From Strix aluco (Eukaryota; Chordata; Aves; Strigiformes; Strigidae): a stretch of 64,000 nt of DNA. The notes beneath the pieces were generated by a model. That model was given only the letters and a program-made list of their open reading frames with translations. It had not been told where the DNA came from and did not search any database. The first letter of the stretch is position 1, and the number at the start of each line of letters is the position of its first letter. The translations under genes were made by a program, and so were the position numbers. The stretch covers positions 4,651,985-4,715,984 of the forward strand of contig NC_133940.1 in assembly GCF_031877795.1 (NCBI RefSeq), read 5' to 3'. This document shows, piece after piece, positions 30,201-43,400 of the stretch.

Positions 30201-33200
30201 ACGCGTGAGGCACTTTGGTTCTGTGCAGCGAAGGTGTGAGCTGGGTGAGCTCCTCGCAGGCTGCTCAGTGCTGAACTCGTTTGCACCATCAATATGAGGT
30301 TTGGCTTGTCAGCACCCATAGCGAGACGTGCTGGGGTGGCTGCTGTGTGCTCCTCTCATTGAAAAAACTAATTCCATGGGTGCATTTTACCTCTGCCAGC
30401 AGAGGTTTAGCATTTCAACTGACATGGGAATGCTGTCTTCCAGGCAAGCTGAACGTTTTGCTGCTGCCAGCCCACACCATTATTCTCTAGTTAGAAAACC
30501 AGCTCGCTCTGCTCGGGCTCCCTTCAGTTCAGAACAGCACAGCGGCTCCTTGGGGAGTTGCTGGAGGACACGTCAAAAGCTCCCACAGCTCCAACCTCTC
30601 CATGGAAGTTGGTGACAGTAATCACTGGCAAAGGGAGTTCTGGCGGGTCTTGCAGACTGCGGGCATGCAGAACATCCCAGGATTTAGCGGGGCTCTTAGA
30701 CACCGGGTTTTTTTCTGTTTCCTTCTATTTTTTTGTACAGTGGGAGAATTCAGGGGAAAGGCCCCTCCACACTTTATGCTGCCAGATGCTACAGTGGTTT
30801 ACATGCCCTGAAACAGAACAATTAAATACCCGTCTGTCTCTCTGCAGCAAGAAACATTGTCTGTGTGAAAGCTGACCACATGGAGAACATACCCCCAAAA
30901 CACAAACAAGTAGCCCAGGTAAATAACTAAGTCATGTCTGTGCCAAGAGCGTGGAACAGAGGGACAGCCAGAACTCTTATCTGGGACAAGGGTGTAATTT
31001 TAGTCACGCTCTGCTTTCAAGCTCACTTTCACGTTCTGAAAAGTTTCAGGCCTGACTCTGGCTGATGGATAAATATTTTTCTAAAACTTGCATGTTAATG
31101 TTGCAGCCCCTAAAGTGCCCCAAAGAATGAAGTTGATCAAGTGACAACGAATTCCTGGCAATCTGTTAAAAGCCGTAAGAATCACAGATTGGAATTATTA
31201 AAATGTCTTCCCAAGAACTTGGGAAGAGCTTTCACTCGGTGCGCTGAGCTCAGACAGAAAAACCAGATGGCACTGGTGGAAGGGCCGCCCGTTTGGGGTG
31301 CACAGAGTTGTGCTAAGACCGGGGCAGTTGTCTTTGCTGTCGTACACATGCTGTTTCCCCCCACTCAGTGCTATGAGGAGTTCATCCGTCGCTCCCCCCT
31401 GGACCCCTGCATCCTCTTCCACGAAGGCGGACACTGGCGGGAGCTCGTGGTGCGCACCACCAGCCATGGCCACACCATGGCTATCATCACCTTCCACCCC
31501 CAAGAGCTGGGCCAAGTGAGTACATGGAGGAAAGGGCCTCTGGCAAGAGGCTTATCGGGTATCTGGCTGACCTCAACTTGCTGAGTGTATTGCTGGGGAG
31601 AGGTGTCTAATCAGATTACCCAAACAGCCAGGTTTTCCTTTCCTGCTCCTGTCAGGAGGCACTGGCTACTCAGAAAGCATTGCTTAAGGAGTTCTTCACA
31701 TGCGGACCTGGAGCAGTCTGTGCCTTGACTTCACTTTATTTCCAAGAGAGGTATGTCTTGACACAGGGAAGGAGTGCAAACAAAGCCACCTCCTTTTTCT
31801 CCCCCATCTCTGATCAAATTCTACCAGTTCAGGGAGTGCTTGAAGAGAATGACAGATGTTGGGATGTCTCTTGCAGATGTGGTTTTAAGACGGCCACATC
31901 TTTTGTTTTTCCAGACCTGAAATACTTGAATACACTACGGCTCTACCTCGTGGGAGATATGAGCCTGGGAAACTAAAGACTAAAACCTACAGTGACTTTC
32001 CCAAGACAGTAAATCACATTAGCAGCAAAACTGGGTAGCAGACCCTAGGACTGCTGCCCTCTGCAAAGTCATTTGATGAATTCTAGGCTGTGCAAGTTAC
32101 AGATCCCTTATAAAGAATCCAAATGCTTTGATCCTGTTGAAAGACTCACATGAAATAAGAGTTGGTTGGGTGAGAACCATCATCCCCTGCATATGAGCAC
32201 CCTGGGAATGGAAATGAAAACCAGCTGCCTTTCTGCTGCCTTCTAACAGCTGGTTTTTGTGTGCTCTGCTAGCACCATGACACGCTGCTCCCACGAGCAG
32301 TCCCCCTTCCAGCTCCTTCACGGGGAACCACACATCTTTGAAGAAGTGCTCGGCCTGAAGTTCCGCATCTCTCCAGATGCCTTTTTCCAAGTAAACACAG
32401 GTGGAGCAGAAGTTCTGTACCAGGCAGTCAGGGAGCTGAGTCAGGCTGGTGGGGACACCATCCTCCTCGACATCTGCTGTGGAACGGGTGAGCAGTGGCC
32501 ATGCGAGCCTGGCTCCCAGGACTGGTGCTTTGCATGCCAAAAATGATCCCCACTATCTAAAGGCTTGTTTTTTCAGCATGGATGTATGGAGTATTTTTGT
32601 TTCCCTCATTTCCAGGCACAATTGGACTCTCTCTGGCTCACCAAGTGTCCAAGATTATTGGTATTGAGGCGGTGGAGAAGGCAACAGAGGATGCCAGCTG
32701 GAATGCAGCATTCAATGGTGAGTTTAAACTTGCCGTGGCAGAAAGTTTCAAACTAACTGCTGCAAAATTGGAAGCAGAAGTGAGCGGAGGGACCCTAACA
32801 AGTTCAACTCTGCACAGCAAAGGGTGGTACTTCACGTTATACCTCACATCGGGTGAGACTGACTCTGCTCAGTTCATGTGGTTGCTTTTTGCTTCACAGG
32901 AGTTTCAAACTGTGAGTTTCACACTGGAAAGGCAGAGGCCGTGCTACCACAGCTCCTGTCGTCGTGGGAGGATCCCCGACCCCTTGTTGCTGTGGTGAAC
33001 CCATCGCGGGCTGGGCTCCGTGAGAGAATATGCTATTTAATTTCATCTTGAAAACAGAATTTTGAACAAGTTCTGTGAGACCTGTTACACTGGCTCCAAA
33101 CCCTCTGCTCAGTCTCCAGTTTCTTACCTTGTTGCTGACAGCAGCTAAAATCCCATAGAGTCTGCTGTTTTCAGTGCCTTTATCATGCTTTCTCTTCAAA

Positions 33201-34944
33201 GCAGACAGCTCTAGTCTTTTTTCCATCTTTCATGGGCTCACAGAATTATGTAGGAGAGAAGGAGCCTCTGGAGGTCTGTGGTGCAATCTCCCAACTAAAG
33301 CAAGGCCAACTTCAGAGTTGTATAAGGTTGTACAGGGCTATAAAGCCCAGCTGAGGTTTGAATATGTCCAAGGGTGGATACCCTCTCCTGAAAATGTTTT
33401 CCCTCATCTATTGAATCAGAATTTCCCCTTGCTGCAGTGCATCTGTTGCCTCCCATCCTCCTCTCATGCTCCTCTGAGAAGATTTTGGCTCCATGTTCTC
33501 TGCAATTCCCCACGAGGCCCGTGAAGATAGCAAAGGGATCCCGGATCACCTTCTCTTCCCCAGGCTGAACAACCCCAGCCCTCACATTCTCCTCGTGCTT
33601 GCTGTGCCCCAGCCCTGTAACCATGGTCTCTGCTGGACTCTCTCCAGTGTGTACTGGGAAGTCCCAAACTGGTCCTGGTGCCCAGATGCAGTCTCACAAG
33701 TGCCTGTGGGAGGTTTTACATGTCTCTGCTTAATTAAGTAACCACATTTCTCTCCCTGGCCTCCTAAGAGCCTGCGTCTGAGACAGGACACGGCAAAATG
33801 CGTATATTCTTTTTTCCCTGTATTTTTGACAGTTCAGTGCAGTTCTGTGATGCTTGCTGTGGGGTCATTCCTTTCTGCAGAGCTCACGGTGGTGGAGGGT
33901 TGCTGGGAAAGCACAGTGTCTGTTTTTGCAGATTACAGGGTTGTGCGAGCCATCCGAAACTGCAAGTCCATCCGAAGGCTGCTCTACATCTCCTGCAAGC
34001 CAGAGGGTGAAGCCATGAGGAACTTTCTTGAGTGAGCACCCTCCTCTCTTCCTTTCCACTGACCGTAGTGACAGACCCTGTTTTGTCCAGACAAGGACAC
34101 AAATGTCTGACCTTGGCTTACACAGCTTTTTGCTGCGATTGAATTTCTCTGGGCGAGTTCTGCAGGCGTGGTCCAGGACTAGTCAGTGCACGGTCAGAAG
34201 TGGTTTATGCTTCTGCGTTACTTTGGGTTTACCTGCATTCACTGGTTTAAGGTAGTGGGTATTTTGGGGGTTTTATGTCGCAGCAGGATGCTTTAGTAAG
34301 GAATAGAAAACAATGCAAACATGCTATAATGGCATTGTGCACCCTTCCCCAGCAGAACAGCACATCTGCATGTGGGATACGGACTACACTGTGCCCACGC
34401 CAGGAAGGCTGCCCCTGGCCAATGAAGTGAAGCCACAGGGATTAGTCCCTACTTAGAGTTAATCCTATAGCTAAGCCTCTATCTGGGGCAGGCCAGTTTG
34501 CAGGTGATAAACCTGTCTGCAGGTAACCAAAGAAGGTAGTGAAAAACTGAGGATTGTTTCCTAAGGGTATTAAGTGTCTTTCAGCTGGGATGGCTTGTGA
34601 GAAAGAGAGCTTTAAACCTGCCTCTGACTCCAGCTTGTCCATGAGGTTTTTCAGAGCTGGTTTGGCACTCAGGGTTCCAGACCTCAGCCAGTGTCAGCTG
34701 CAGGCTCTGAGGGATGTTAGCCAAACACAGGATACTTCCTCTGTGCTATTGTGCTACTGATAATGGTGGGAAGGCTTCTGCTACTGGTCTGAAGGATGCT
34801 CTCCTTGCTTTCCGCAGGCTGTGCTGCCCACCTGACCCAGGGAAGAAGCTGGCAGGAGAGCCATTTGTCCCCACGTTGGCTGTACCTTTTGACATGTTTC
34901 CTCATACTGTTCATTGTGAGCTGGTGCTTCTGTTCATCCGCTGA
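27249..34944 (+). CDS. TRMT2B: TRMT2B, mitochondrial RNA (uracil-5-)-methyltransferase, 12 coding exons
   Basis: Coding exons: 27249-27430, 28696-28750, 29232-29351, 29750-29849, 30848-30918, 31369-31515, 31656-31750, 32273-32487, 32616-32717, 32900-33019, 33932-34031, 34818-34944. All have AG/GT borders and consistent phases, giving 477 codons. The protein makes 5-methyluridine in mitochondrial 12S rRNA and tRNAs using S-adenosylmethionine. The first 30 residues are Arg-rich without acids, like a mitochondrial presequence. Landmarks: FHEGGHWRELVVRT (exon 6), SAM-binding LLDICCGTG (321-329), VNPSRAGL (395-402), catalytic Cys424 in YISCKPEG, and general-base Glu470 in PHTVHCE. The paralogue TRMT2A is longer with an RNA-binding domain, absent here. 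The neighbours TMEM35A and CENPI support TRMT2B. Confidence 0.95.
30671..31411 (+). repeat. TRMT2B copy of the direct repeat shared with 25654-26383
   Basis: This is the in-gene member of the duplicated pair, about 5.02 kb downstream of the other. It includes exon 5 and the first part of exon 6. It has about 15 extra bases near 30740 relative to the other copy. Confidence 0.92.
33237..33722 (-). mobile_element. CR1 retroposon fragment in TRMT2B intron 10
   Basis: The sequence follows the avian CR1 3' region read backwards: the text around CCAGCTGAGGTTTGAATAT, then GGATCCCGGATCACCTTCTCTTCCCCAGGCTGAACAA, is typical of that family. It is diverged and has no long open frame, so it is an old copy on the minus strand. 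Confidence 0.75.
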
Positions 34945-37015
34945 CAAGGGGGCAGGTATGCCAGCTCTGAGGGCTTAGGAAGTAACCTTCTACTGTCCTG
35001 AAGACTGGAGTTGATGTAGTTAGGATTTTAACTTATTTTCTTGAAAGTTGTATAAAATTAAAGAATTCTGCTTTGCTTTTGCTTTGGGTTGCCTAACTAC
35101 ACTGTTCTGTAAGGAAACACTCAGATTTCTGGGGTGAAAACATTCTCTGTAGCATTTCATCACCCTTTCCTCTCTTGCAAACCTCTTCTTGGGCTTCTGG
35201 TTGGGCAGCCTGGAAAATATCCTCTCCCTGGTATTGTGGGTTTCACCATCAACATGTGAATATGAAGTACTGAAATCCACTGTATTTTCTAATACCGTGC
35301 CATTAGTGCTCTGCTTGCCTCAAGGATATTGCAGGTGTTTTTCAAGTTGATAGTGCACTTGCTATGAAGAAACTGTAGGAACTAGAACTCCTCATACTTT
35401 TGGGATGAGGGAAATATTTCTGGTATAAACTTCCAAAACCAATATTGAATTGCTGTCGGTCACGTAGATAAGTTGGAGACAACGAGAAAGATTTTTCTAT
35501 AAAACAAAATGAAGATAGAACAGATTTCAGTGTCTCTCCTTACACAACTGCCTCCCCCCTTCTCTGCTAATCCTTGCTGATACCTAAACATGAAGTGCCC
35601 TGTGAAACTGTCAGCAGCAACAAGTTATTTCCTCATCACGTTGCTCAGCAATAGCCAATTCAAAAATCTGGTGTGTTTTGTATCTGTCCTGCCATGCTCA
35701 CCGCGTGGCAAGCTGTGAACCTCAAAGTTATATGAAGTTGTCTCCAGCTCTTCAAAAGATGGAGCTGCCACAACCTGGAGGTAGGTCTGAGTGAGCAGAG
35801 TTCCCTTGTGTTTTGTGAACTCCGCATTGTTTTGGGGGCTCTTTTTACTTTTTAATTTTTACTTTTATGTTGTATTGAAGTTACCTTTTGGTTTATCCTG
35901 GTCATCTAGGCCAGACCAGTCGCAGAACACATTTCTACACTCAGGCTGTTAAACTTGACTCTTTCCTCCAAAAGAGGAGTTCCCTGTCTGATTTGGGTGA
36001 GTCAAAATGGGCAAACTCCCAAGGAAACAGGCAGACTTTTAGCTCCAGTCCTAAGGAACTCTGAGTTTGGAATAACAACAACCACCAGTTCTCAAGCCAT
36101 GGGGGTTTAGGACTCGAGACTTACTACACCAGAAAGGGAGACGATGGGGAGATGCCTGACAGGCACAGGAAGTGTCACTCTTGTACTATCCCACAAGCAT
36201 AAAATTTTTGCACACTGTTACGGCCTCTTGTTTTTAGTTTATAGTGAGGGATGAAGTTTTCCAGCAGTTTTTTGTATAATTTTATCTTGGCTTCTTGCTG
36301 CAAGATCTGAATGGATTTCTGCCTAGCCTGGATATGCTTTTGCCAAAAGGAAATTTGTTGCAAATTAGAGGGGGTGAGATAATGACTTTAAATCAGAAAG
36401 TAAGAGAGGACTAGGAAACCTTTCCACTAGTCTGTGGAGTGCTGAACATACAGGACAGGTTTTGTCTGCAGTGGGGGAGGGTGGCACAGTGGCCTCACCA
36501 TCCCTTTTGGGCACCAGGTTCCAGGAGAGCCACAGGGGCAAGACATGTTTTTTGCTTTTCTGGGCCAAATACATTAAGCGGTATGTTGTTTGCTGTGTTT
36601 CAGTGTCTAAGCATCTCAAAGCTGCCTGTGTATAAGAGCCCTCTGACCGGGAGGGAAGGTCCCTCCCGAGCGGGTTCCCTGCTCACATGTCCTCGTTTTC
36701 CCACTCCCGAGCACTGGGTTTGGCTGCCATCCCGCAGCCCTGGAACTGGCTCAGTTTGGGCTTTCTGCGGGTCATTCATGGACCGTGCGAGGCCCCGGCG
36801 GCCGCCTGGGAGGTAGGAGCGGGGGATCGCTGGCTGCCCGGCTCGGGGCATTAGGACCCGGAGCTGCTGAGCGGAGGAGGCTGAGCCCCCCCCCCCCGCT
36901 GCCGTCCTCGCTGCCTCTGCGGCTCCTCAGCTCCTTCAATGGTGACTGGCTACCTGCCGCCCGGGCTGGCAGCCGCAGGGAGAAGGCCTCGCTAGGACCC
37001 CTTCCCGGCGGCTCC
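34945..37015. other. TRMT2B 3' UTR, intergenic gap and TMEM35A promoter
   Basis: An ATTAAA at 35057-35062 is a plausible poly(A) signal for TRMT2B. The middle part shows nothing recognisable. From about 36780 the sequence becomes CpG-rich and forms the TMEM35A promoter and 5' UTR; it includes a run of 12 C at 36886-36897. Confidence 0.6.
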
Positions 37016-40000
37016 ATGGCATCGCCCAGGACTATCACCATCGTCGCCCTCTCGGTGGCCCTGGGGCTCTTCTTTGTCTTTATGGGGACCATCAAACTGA
37101 CCCCTCGGCTCAGCAGAGATGCCTACAATGAGATGGTGAGTAGGGCAGCACGGAGGGACATGCGTTAGGGCTCTCTCCCCTCAACCTTGCGGCAGGGGTA
37201 CAGAGAGGGTGACTGCTCTGGAGCCCTGAGCGATGGGGGGGGAGAGGGGAGAAGCTTCTCTGTCTCCTTATTTGATGGACACGGAGAGAAACAAATAATA
37301 CGCAGTGCCGAGGATATCGTGGCTGCCCTCGCCCGGGCTCCGTCTGAGCCTGGCCATGGAGAAACCTCTTGTGGGCAAGGACGGGGAGGGGAGGCGAGGA
37401 GGACAGGGCAGCACAGCACACCGGTGCCTGCAAAGGATGGGGACACAAGGGTCTCTGAAAAGAACATGTAGCAGGCAGGTACAGCTGGACTGGGGGTAGG
37501 AAGAGCAGATGCCTGCTTTGGCAGCCAAATGATCATCCTCAAAATTCTGTGCTTTAAAGCAAGGATAATGACACTGACTGTCCCCACCTCACCAGACTTG
37601 TGCAGGATTAATGACTGTGAAATGCTTTGATATTCTTAGCTGGCAGAAGAAGATACTATAGTGTCACCTTATTATTCTCTTCAGCCTGGGAAATGAACCT
37701 CTCCTCCTCTTGCCTAATGGGAAAGGGGTGTCAGGAAGAAGTCACTGTGTGCATTTCTCAGCTGGTGAGCCAGTTTGTACTCCTCTCTGCCCAGGGCCAA
37801 CCCTGCTGCAGAGCTTTGCTGCCTGCGACCTGCAGGCAGACAAGGGACTGGCTGCTATGTTTTGCTTCCTTGTCTATGTTTGTTTATTCTCCTGCCACCT
37901 GCTCCCTGCCCCGCCCCCCCCCCCCCCTTATATTTATTGCAGTGGCTGAAAAGCATTGATATAATTTTTGTGCCCCTAAAAAATAGTGCTGGAAGTTTCC
38001 AGCACATTCTGTTCTCTCCCTTTGCTCCACCTGCCCAGCTGCTTTTCCTTAGCTCTCAAATAACATCTGAATCGCAGTGCCTCGTCTGCAGCCCAGCACG
38101 GGGATCTCGCAGAGAAGAATCACCAAGAAGTAACTTGGGAGCAAGAAACTGAGATAAAATGCCCAGAAAACAAAGCTCTTAAGCTTCTGCTACATAAGGG
38201 ACAGAAAAAAAGCACTGAAACTTTAGAAGCATTGCAGAAGCCTTGCTTTGTAAAATATTTCACTTCTCTGTCCCTTTCTGCTTTGCCAAGTCAGGCCTAC
38301 AGGTAGGAATGATCTCCATTTTTACAAAGAGACAGCAGAGGTACTCGGATATTATACAGCACCATCATTCTTAATAGCCCATATTATAACATGTTCAGGG
38401 CTCATTACACTTGCATGCTTTTGCTGTGCTGCATGCCAGGGTGGTCTGTCATGTAATGGAGACAGTGAAAACCTGATCTTGCCAATCAGTAAGCATGGCT
38501 TCATGCCCCAAGCAAATGGAGAACCTCTGTTAGCTACCTACAGCACAAAACCTGCAGTTTTTCATTCTGCAAAAAACAGACACACTAGTTGGTCTATTAA
38601 AATACTTAAAATACCAGAGTACTCTAGGACATGCTGATAGAACATTTCTTTAAAAAGCTGTATTTTTCACAAGTGTTTAAAAACCTCCCCTCAGAGCATT
38701 TTATTCACTGAAGGCTTAAAATGCATCTTTACAATGCATACACTTAAGAGTAAATGTGTCATGAAATCTTCAATTATTTAGTAGCAAAAATGACAGCGCT
38801 GTATATTTTTTAACCACATGTGAAGTGTCAGCTCTTCTTAGAAGGAAGCAGCAAAATTTACAGGGAAGTGGGGAAGTTCTGTGTGCCTGTAGTGCAGGTT
38901 TCCAAAATCACATGGAAGTAAATCTACAGTCTGATCAGTGCCTGCGGGAGCTGAACAACTCTGTGCCCGAGATTCAGCTTCCATTTCCCTCTCCCTGATT
39001 AGAAAGCAGAGAACACAGTGGCAAGAATGTCTGCAGGGATACTATACTCGAGTGTAAGTGGAAATAATTTCAGTGCCTCCGATAACTAGGAGCTTTATTA
39101 AAATATAAAGGAATTCCTTGATTGAAAAAGAAAAAAAACCCAAACAAAACCAATAAGCCCATGAGTAGCTAATGTTCAAATGCAAGAACCTGACCATGTG
39201 TAAGGACAGAGGTGGTTTCTTCCCTGAAACAATGAGGCGGCAGTATAAGGAGACTGAGTCTTGCAACTTAACACTGCTTCTAAAATCCTGAATAAACCAG
39301 GGAGCAAAGGATATCAAATGTCAGCTTGCTTTCATCTGAGGAAAGAAAGTATCATAAAGGTATGTAAGCACAGGACAGGGTTGGTGAATCTCAGCTTTCA
39401 TGTAGAGTCTCATGCTGAGATTGTACTGCCCATAAACACTGGGATATTGTTAAGTTGCTTTGAGGTAGAAAGAGACTTGGGTTTTTACTTGCTGTGCTTT
39501 GGCTTTGCAGGGACTAGGTGTGTTATTTAATTATAAAGGACGAGCTACTCTTAGAGGGAGGTACTTTTTTTTAACAACATAGTTCTGCGTTGCTTATTCT
39601 AGCAATTGTAACTTCAGATTTCAGAAGGTGCACCTGGCCTGGTCCTAGCTCCAAAGATGGGTGCTGGCTTGCACAACTGTTTGCCAGTGAGGAGACAACA
39701 GCTTATAAAGGGGGAATTGCAGGTTGATGGTGTTAATATCCCCCCAACAGAAGCTTTAGGGGTACAGGTTGGATATTGCGTCAGAGGGGTCTGCGATGAT
39801 TGAAGTGACCTTTAGGTCATATTGCACATCAGCCTATTTCAATGGAAGTCACCTTTGCCTTTACTTTCTCACGTTATGGTGTTCTACACTATTACTGCTT
39901 GATTTCAGAAACGAGCATACAAAAGCTACGTGCGGGCCCTCCCCATGCTAAAGAAGATAGGAGTCAGCTCCATCCTTCTCCGCAAGAGCATTGGTGCCCT

Positions 40001-40295
40001 AGAAGTGGCGTGTGGCATTGTCATGACACTGGTGCCTGGTCGCCCCAAAGATGTGGCCAACTTTCTCCTCCTCCTCCTTGTGCTGGCTGTGCTCTTTTTC
40101 CACCAGCTAGTGGGGGATCCACTCAAGCGTTACGCCCATGCCCTAGTCTTTGGGATCCTGCTTACCTGTCGTCTGCTGATTGCCCGCCAGCCCGAGGAGC
40201 AACTGCCAGAAAAGAGGATCCTGTCAGTGAACGGGGATGAGCAGCCACTCATCCATGAAGCAGCTCCTGAGAAAGGCAAAATGAAGGTATCCTAG
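37016..40295 (+). CDS. TMEM35A: TMEM35A (NACHO), nicotinic acetylcholine receptor chaperone, 2 coding exons
   Basis: Coding exons 37016-37135 and 39909-40295 join in phase 0 to give 168 codons, against 167 in human. The protein is an endoplasmic reticulum membrane chaperone needed for assembly of nicotinic receptors, especially alpha7. It has four hydrophobic segments: about residues 7-25 ([19 protein letters not shown]), 61-83 ([16 protein letters not shown]...), 87-107 ([17 protein letters not shown]) and 117-132. The C-terminal tail is polar. The sequence is close to mammalian TMEM35A over its whole length. It lies 2 kb after TRMT2B and 4.6 kb before CENPI, all on the same strand, as in the human cluster. 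Confidence 0.97.
37136..39908 (+). other. TMEM35A intron
   Basis: This 2.8-kb intron has GT at 37136 and AG at 39907-39908. It contains a run of 14 C at 37914-37927. No exon, RNA gene or recognised repeat was found in it. Confidence 0.85.
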
Positions 40296-40395
40296 TTGAG
40301 TGCATGTGAGAAATACGGACCCTCGAGGCAGCTCTCTCCAAAATCACCCAGAAAATTTGTTTTTTATTTACCTATTTATATTTTTTGTCTGTCTA

Positions 40396-40401
40396 AATAA
40401 A
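40396..40401 (+). other. TMEM35A poly(A) signal
   Basis: AATAAA lies 101 bases after the TMEM35A stop codon, a usual distance for a short 3' UTR. Confidence 0.7.
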
Positions 40402-42540
40402 GTTGCACTTGAGGTCTGAGAGGCACATGGTATGTCTACACTGTAGTCTTGCTTTTGCTGCTGCCCTGTAATGTAGAAAAATACAAGCTAGCTTTCACCA
40501 GGACAGCTTGGAGGCAGCTAGCAGCCTGGCTGGAGTAGTGCTGGCCTCAGCAGGAGCTGCAAAACCAGCCGGAGAGCACAGGCAAAGCCTTGGGCAGGTG
40601 GTCATGCTAACTCAGCAGTGGGGAGATTAGTCCCCGAGCATCAGCCCCGAGCCCCACGGCAGCTGGGACCCAGCCTGGATGCACTTCTGCTACGTGGCAC
40701 TTGTAGCAACAGTGGCTGGGTAGAACATAACCAGTGTCCCTGTGCTCGCTTGTGCAGCCCCATCCACAAATCTACGTCTCCTTTTCCATTGTCAAGGGGG
40801 GGAAGGACCCTACCGAGCATAAAAGTGCTGTTTGCTGTGTTTGAGAGAGGGATCCCTTAGCCTCCTTTGCTGCCTCTGTGCCCAGCCCTTTCTTTGGACT
40901 GCTTATCCAGGGAAAACATGGGATGTGCTATTTGCATCTTCCTTGATTTCCACACTTTGCAGAGGCTCTGAAACTGGGACAATAGCCTGATAACAGTAAT
41001 TTTTGCCGGCTTCACATGAGGGAATGGCATCTCCTTACCCTTCTTGTCAGAGAGTAAGGATCCCTGGTGAGGGGATGGGGAGCAGAACTGCCCAAAGAAC
41101 TCCAAAATATCTGTCTGCTGTTGGCAAGTAGCATCATGCTCCCTATTTACTTGCAAGAAAAAAAATCCCTTTTTCCACGACTACCACAACTTTATAGAAT
41201 TGTCGGTTATTGCTGATAGATGAGGGTCTGAACGTTTCCAGGTACCTCATTGTTCATCCCACATACAGCTTCGGTGAGCTGGGGGATGTCCTGTCACCAG
41301 AGCCTGAATCCCTGTGTGTTGTGTCTGAAATCTTAGAGTGTCATAAGAAGCATGTTACCTCTGGGTTTGTTTGTTTTTTGATGTCTGTCTGTTTTCAGTT
41401 TTTCCTTATTTTCTTAATTATTCATGAAAATAAACTTTTTGAAATTTGGAGAAAAATGTCTTGACAGAAACAAATTTCTTTTTTGAGAGACACATCTGGA
41501 AATATTTCTCCTGTGCTCAAACACTGCACAGAATGGGCAGAATCATGTCAGGGGAATTTCAGAGAAAGACAAGATGATGTAGGGTGGAAGCCATCTAAAC
41601 ACTACGGGACTGGATATTAATAACCACAGGCATTTAAAGAGATGTTTGAACATTTTCATGAAACAGTCTCAGATAAATTTCTGCTTAGTACAATGTGGCA
41701 GCAAGAAAAGATATTAAAGCTTCAGGAAAATGTCAGCATCTCTATAAAAATTGATGATGGATGTTCATATGCAGCATATCCGGTTTTCTTAAGTTTGCTA
41801 CTGAAACAGATGTAGTCCCAAATATATGTATGCTGAAAAATCCTCCTCTTAGAGCCTCAAAGAGTGACTTAATTATCTCTTATCAGTTGTGCATCCTGAA
41901 CAAAGGCCACTTTTGTTAGACAATCTCTCGTCTTTACAGACTACCTCAAGGCCATCCCAAATGTATATAGAATCTGCTTTACTTCCATCTGCCGTGCCCT
42001 GACTGGAGTTTAATTAATCACTTTTAAATTCAAAACCAAAATACCACCAACTCAAAACCACATCGTGATGGGTATTCCTACACAAAGTACTCGTAACTGA
42101 ATTGCTGCAGCCTTTGGGCCAGCTGCCCCTCACACGTGCATCTAACTCGGTAAGCTTTTGGAAACGTGTATTTATCTTTTGTAATGTTCTTCACCAAAAC
42201 CTGTATAGATGCCGTAATAATAAAATATTCCACATAGCAAAGCTTATCCCTGCAAAAACTTCAGACTGTAAGTGAATTCTGAGGAATGTCCCCATCCCTT
42301 CACATTTGCAATAGTATGAGTTACTGAGCCACAGCAGGTGCTACATGTGCTTTATTACCGAGGAAGATAAGACTCTTCTGGAGTCCAGCAACAAGAATTC
42401 TGTGTTTATCTATATTGGGCTGACCTCCATCATTGCCCCCCAGCATTAGCAAACTATTTTTGGACTCCCAATCACCTTCGCTTGCTAGCGAAGATAAGGC
42501 GCCAAGAACTGATTTAGTCCTTTTGTAAGACGACGATGCT
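40402..42540. other. Intergenic sequence between TMEM35A and CENPI
   Basis: Mostly AT-rich sequence with no coding exon recognised. Further AATAAA-like sites occur (for example near 42220), so a longer TMEM35A 3' UTR is possible. Confidence 0.55.
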
Positions 42541-43400
42541 CATTTAGGTGTGTGTCCCCCCCTGCTTCCGCGTTATTTTTTTCTCTCCAAGACCATGATT
42601 TAATTCCCGTCAGCCTCATCCACTCGCAGCCACCTTCTAGCGCCCGCGTTTCCCCGCCGCACCTGGCTGCGGGCAGGGGTTTGCCAGAGGCGGCGGGCAG
42701 AGCTGCGGCCTACCCTGAGGGCTCACCGACACCGCCCGCGGCACCGCAGGGCCTGCCCGGGCCCCTCCGCCTGCCTGTTAAAAGCGGGATGAAAAGGAGC
42801 ACTGCCTGCCTGCGGCCGCCGCTCCTCAGTTCCCAACCTTAATGACACCCTCCCCGCAGCCGGTCCCGCCTGGGCCTCCGGGCCTCCCCCCCGCGGCCCG
42901 GCCCCCCGCCACACGCACGCACACGCACGCACGCACGTACACACGCACGTACACGCACATGCAGGCATGTACGCACACGCACGCACTGCGCATGCGCGGG
43001 AGGAGGAGGCGGCGGCGGCGGCGCGGCCCTGCGTGGCGGGCATTGCGCATGCGTGGGGCGCGGCGCGGAGGTTTGAACTGCGGGACGGTTGGAGCCGCGC
43101 TGGCAGGAGGTAACCGGGGCTGTGGATTGGGCCCCGCGGCTGGGGGCCCTTCCCCGGGGCGGGGGGTCCTTGCCGCCGCTCCTGGGGCCTCGGGGTCGGC
43201 GTGCCTGGGCGCGGCGGTGGGGCTGGGCCGGCAGGGCCTCGGCTCTATCCGTTCCCTCAGGGCTGCTCCCCGCGCCGGCGGACAGAGCACTAGCGAGGGC
43301 TCTGCGGGGGCGCCCAGGGGAGAGCTGGAGGGGAAGGGGGGGTGTGTGTCGGCTGGGGAGGAGGGGAAGGGGTGTTCGTGCCAAATATCCCTGTGGAGGT
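42541..43400 (+). promoter_or_regulatory. CENPI promoter and CpG island
   Basis: A CpG-rich block starts around 42600. It holds an alternating purine-pyrimidine run (about 42909-42990, CA/CG/TA repeats). Two near-palindromic NRF1-type sites follow: TGCGCATGCGC at 42987-42997 and TGCGCATGCGT at 43044-43054. Eighteen bases later is TTTGAA (43072-43077), the CHR element of late cell-cycle genes. A GT donor at 43110 suggests a non-coding first exon ending at 43109. The CHR and NRF1 roles are inferred from known consensus sequences. Confidence 0.65.

Noticed and set aside
36175-36363. Minus-strand frame of 62 codons with a helical, Gln/Lys-rich translation
   Set aside because: It is short, isolated and matches no family I know.
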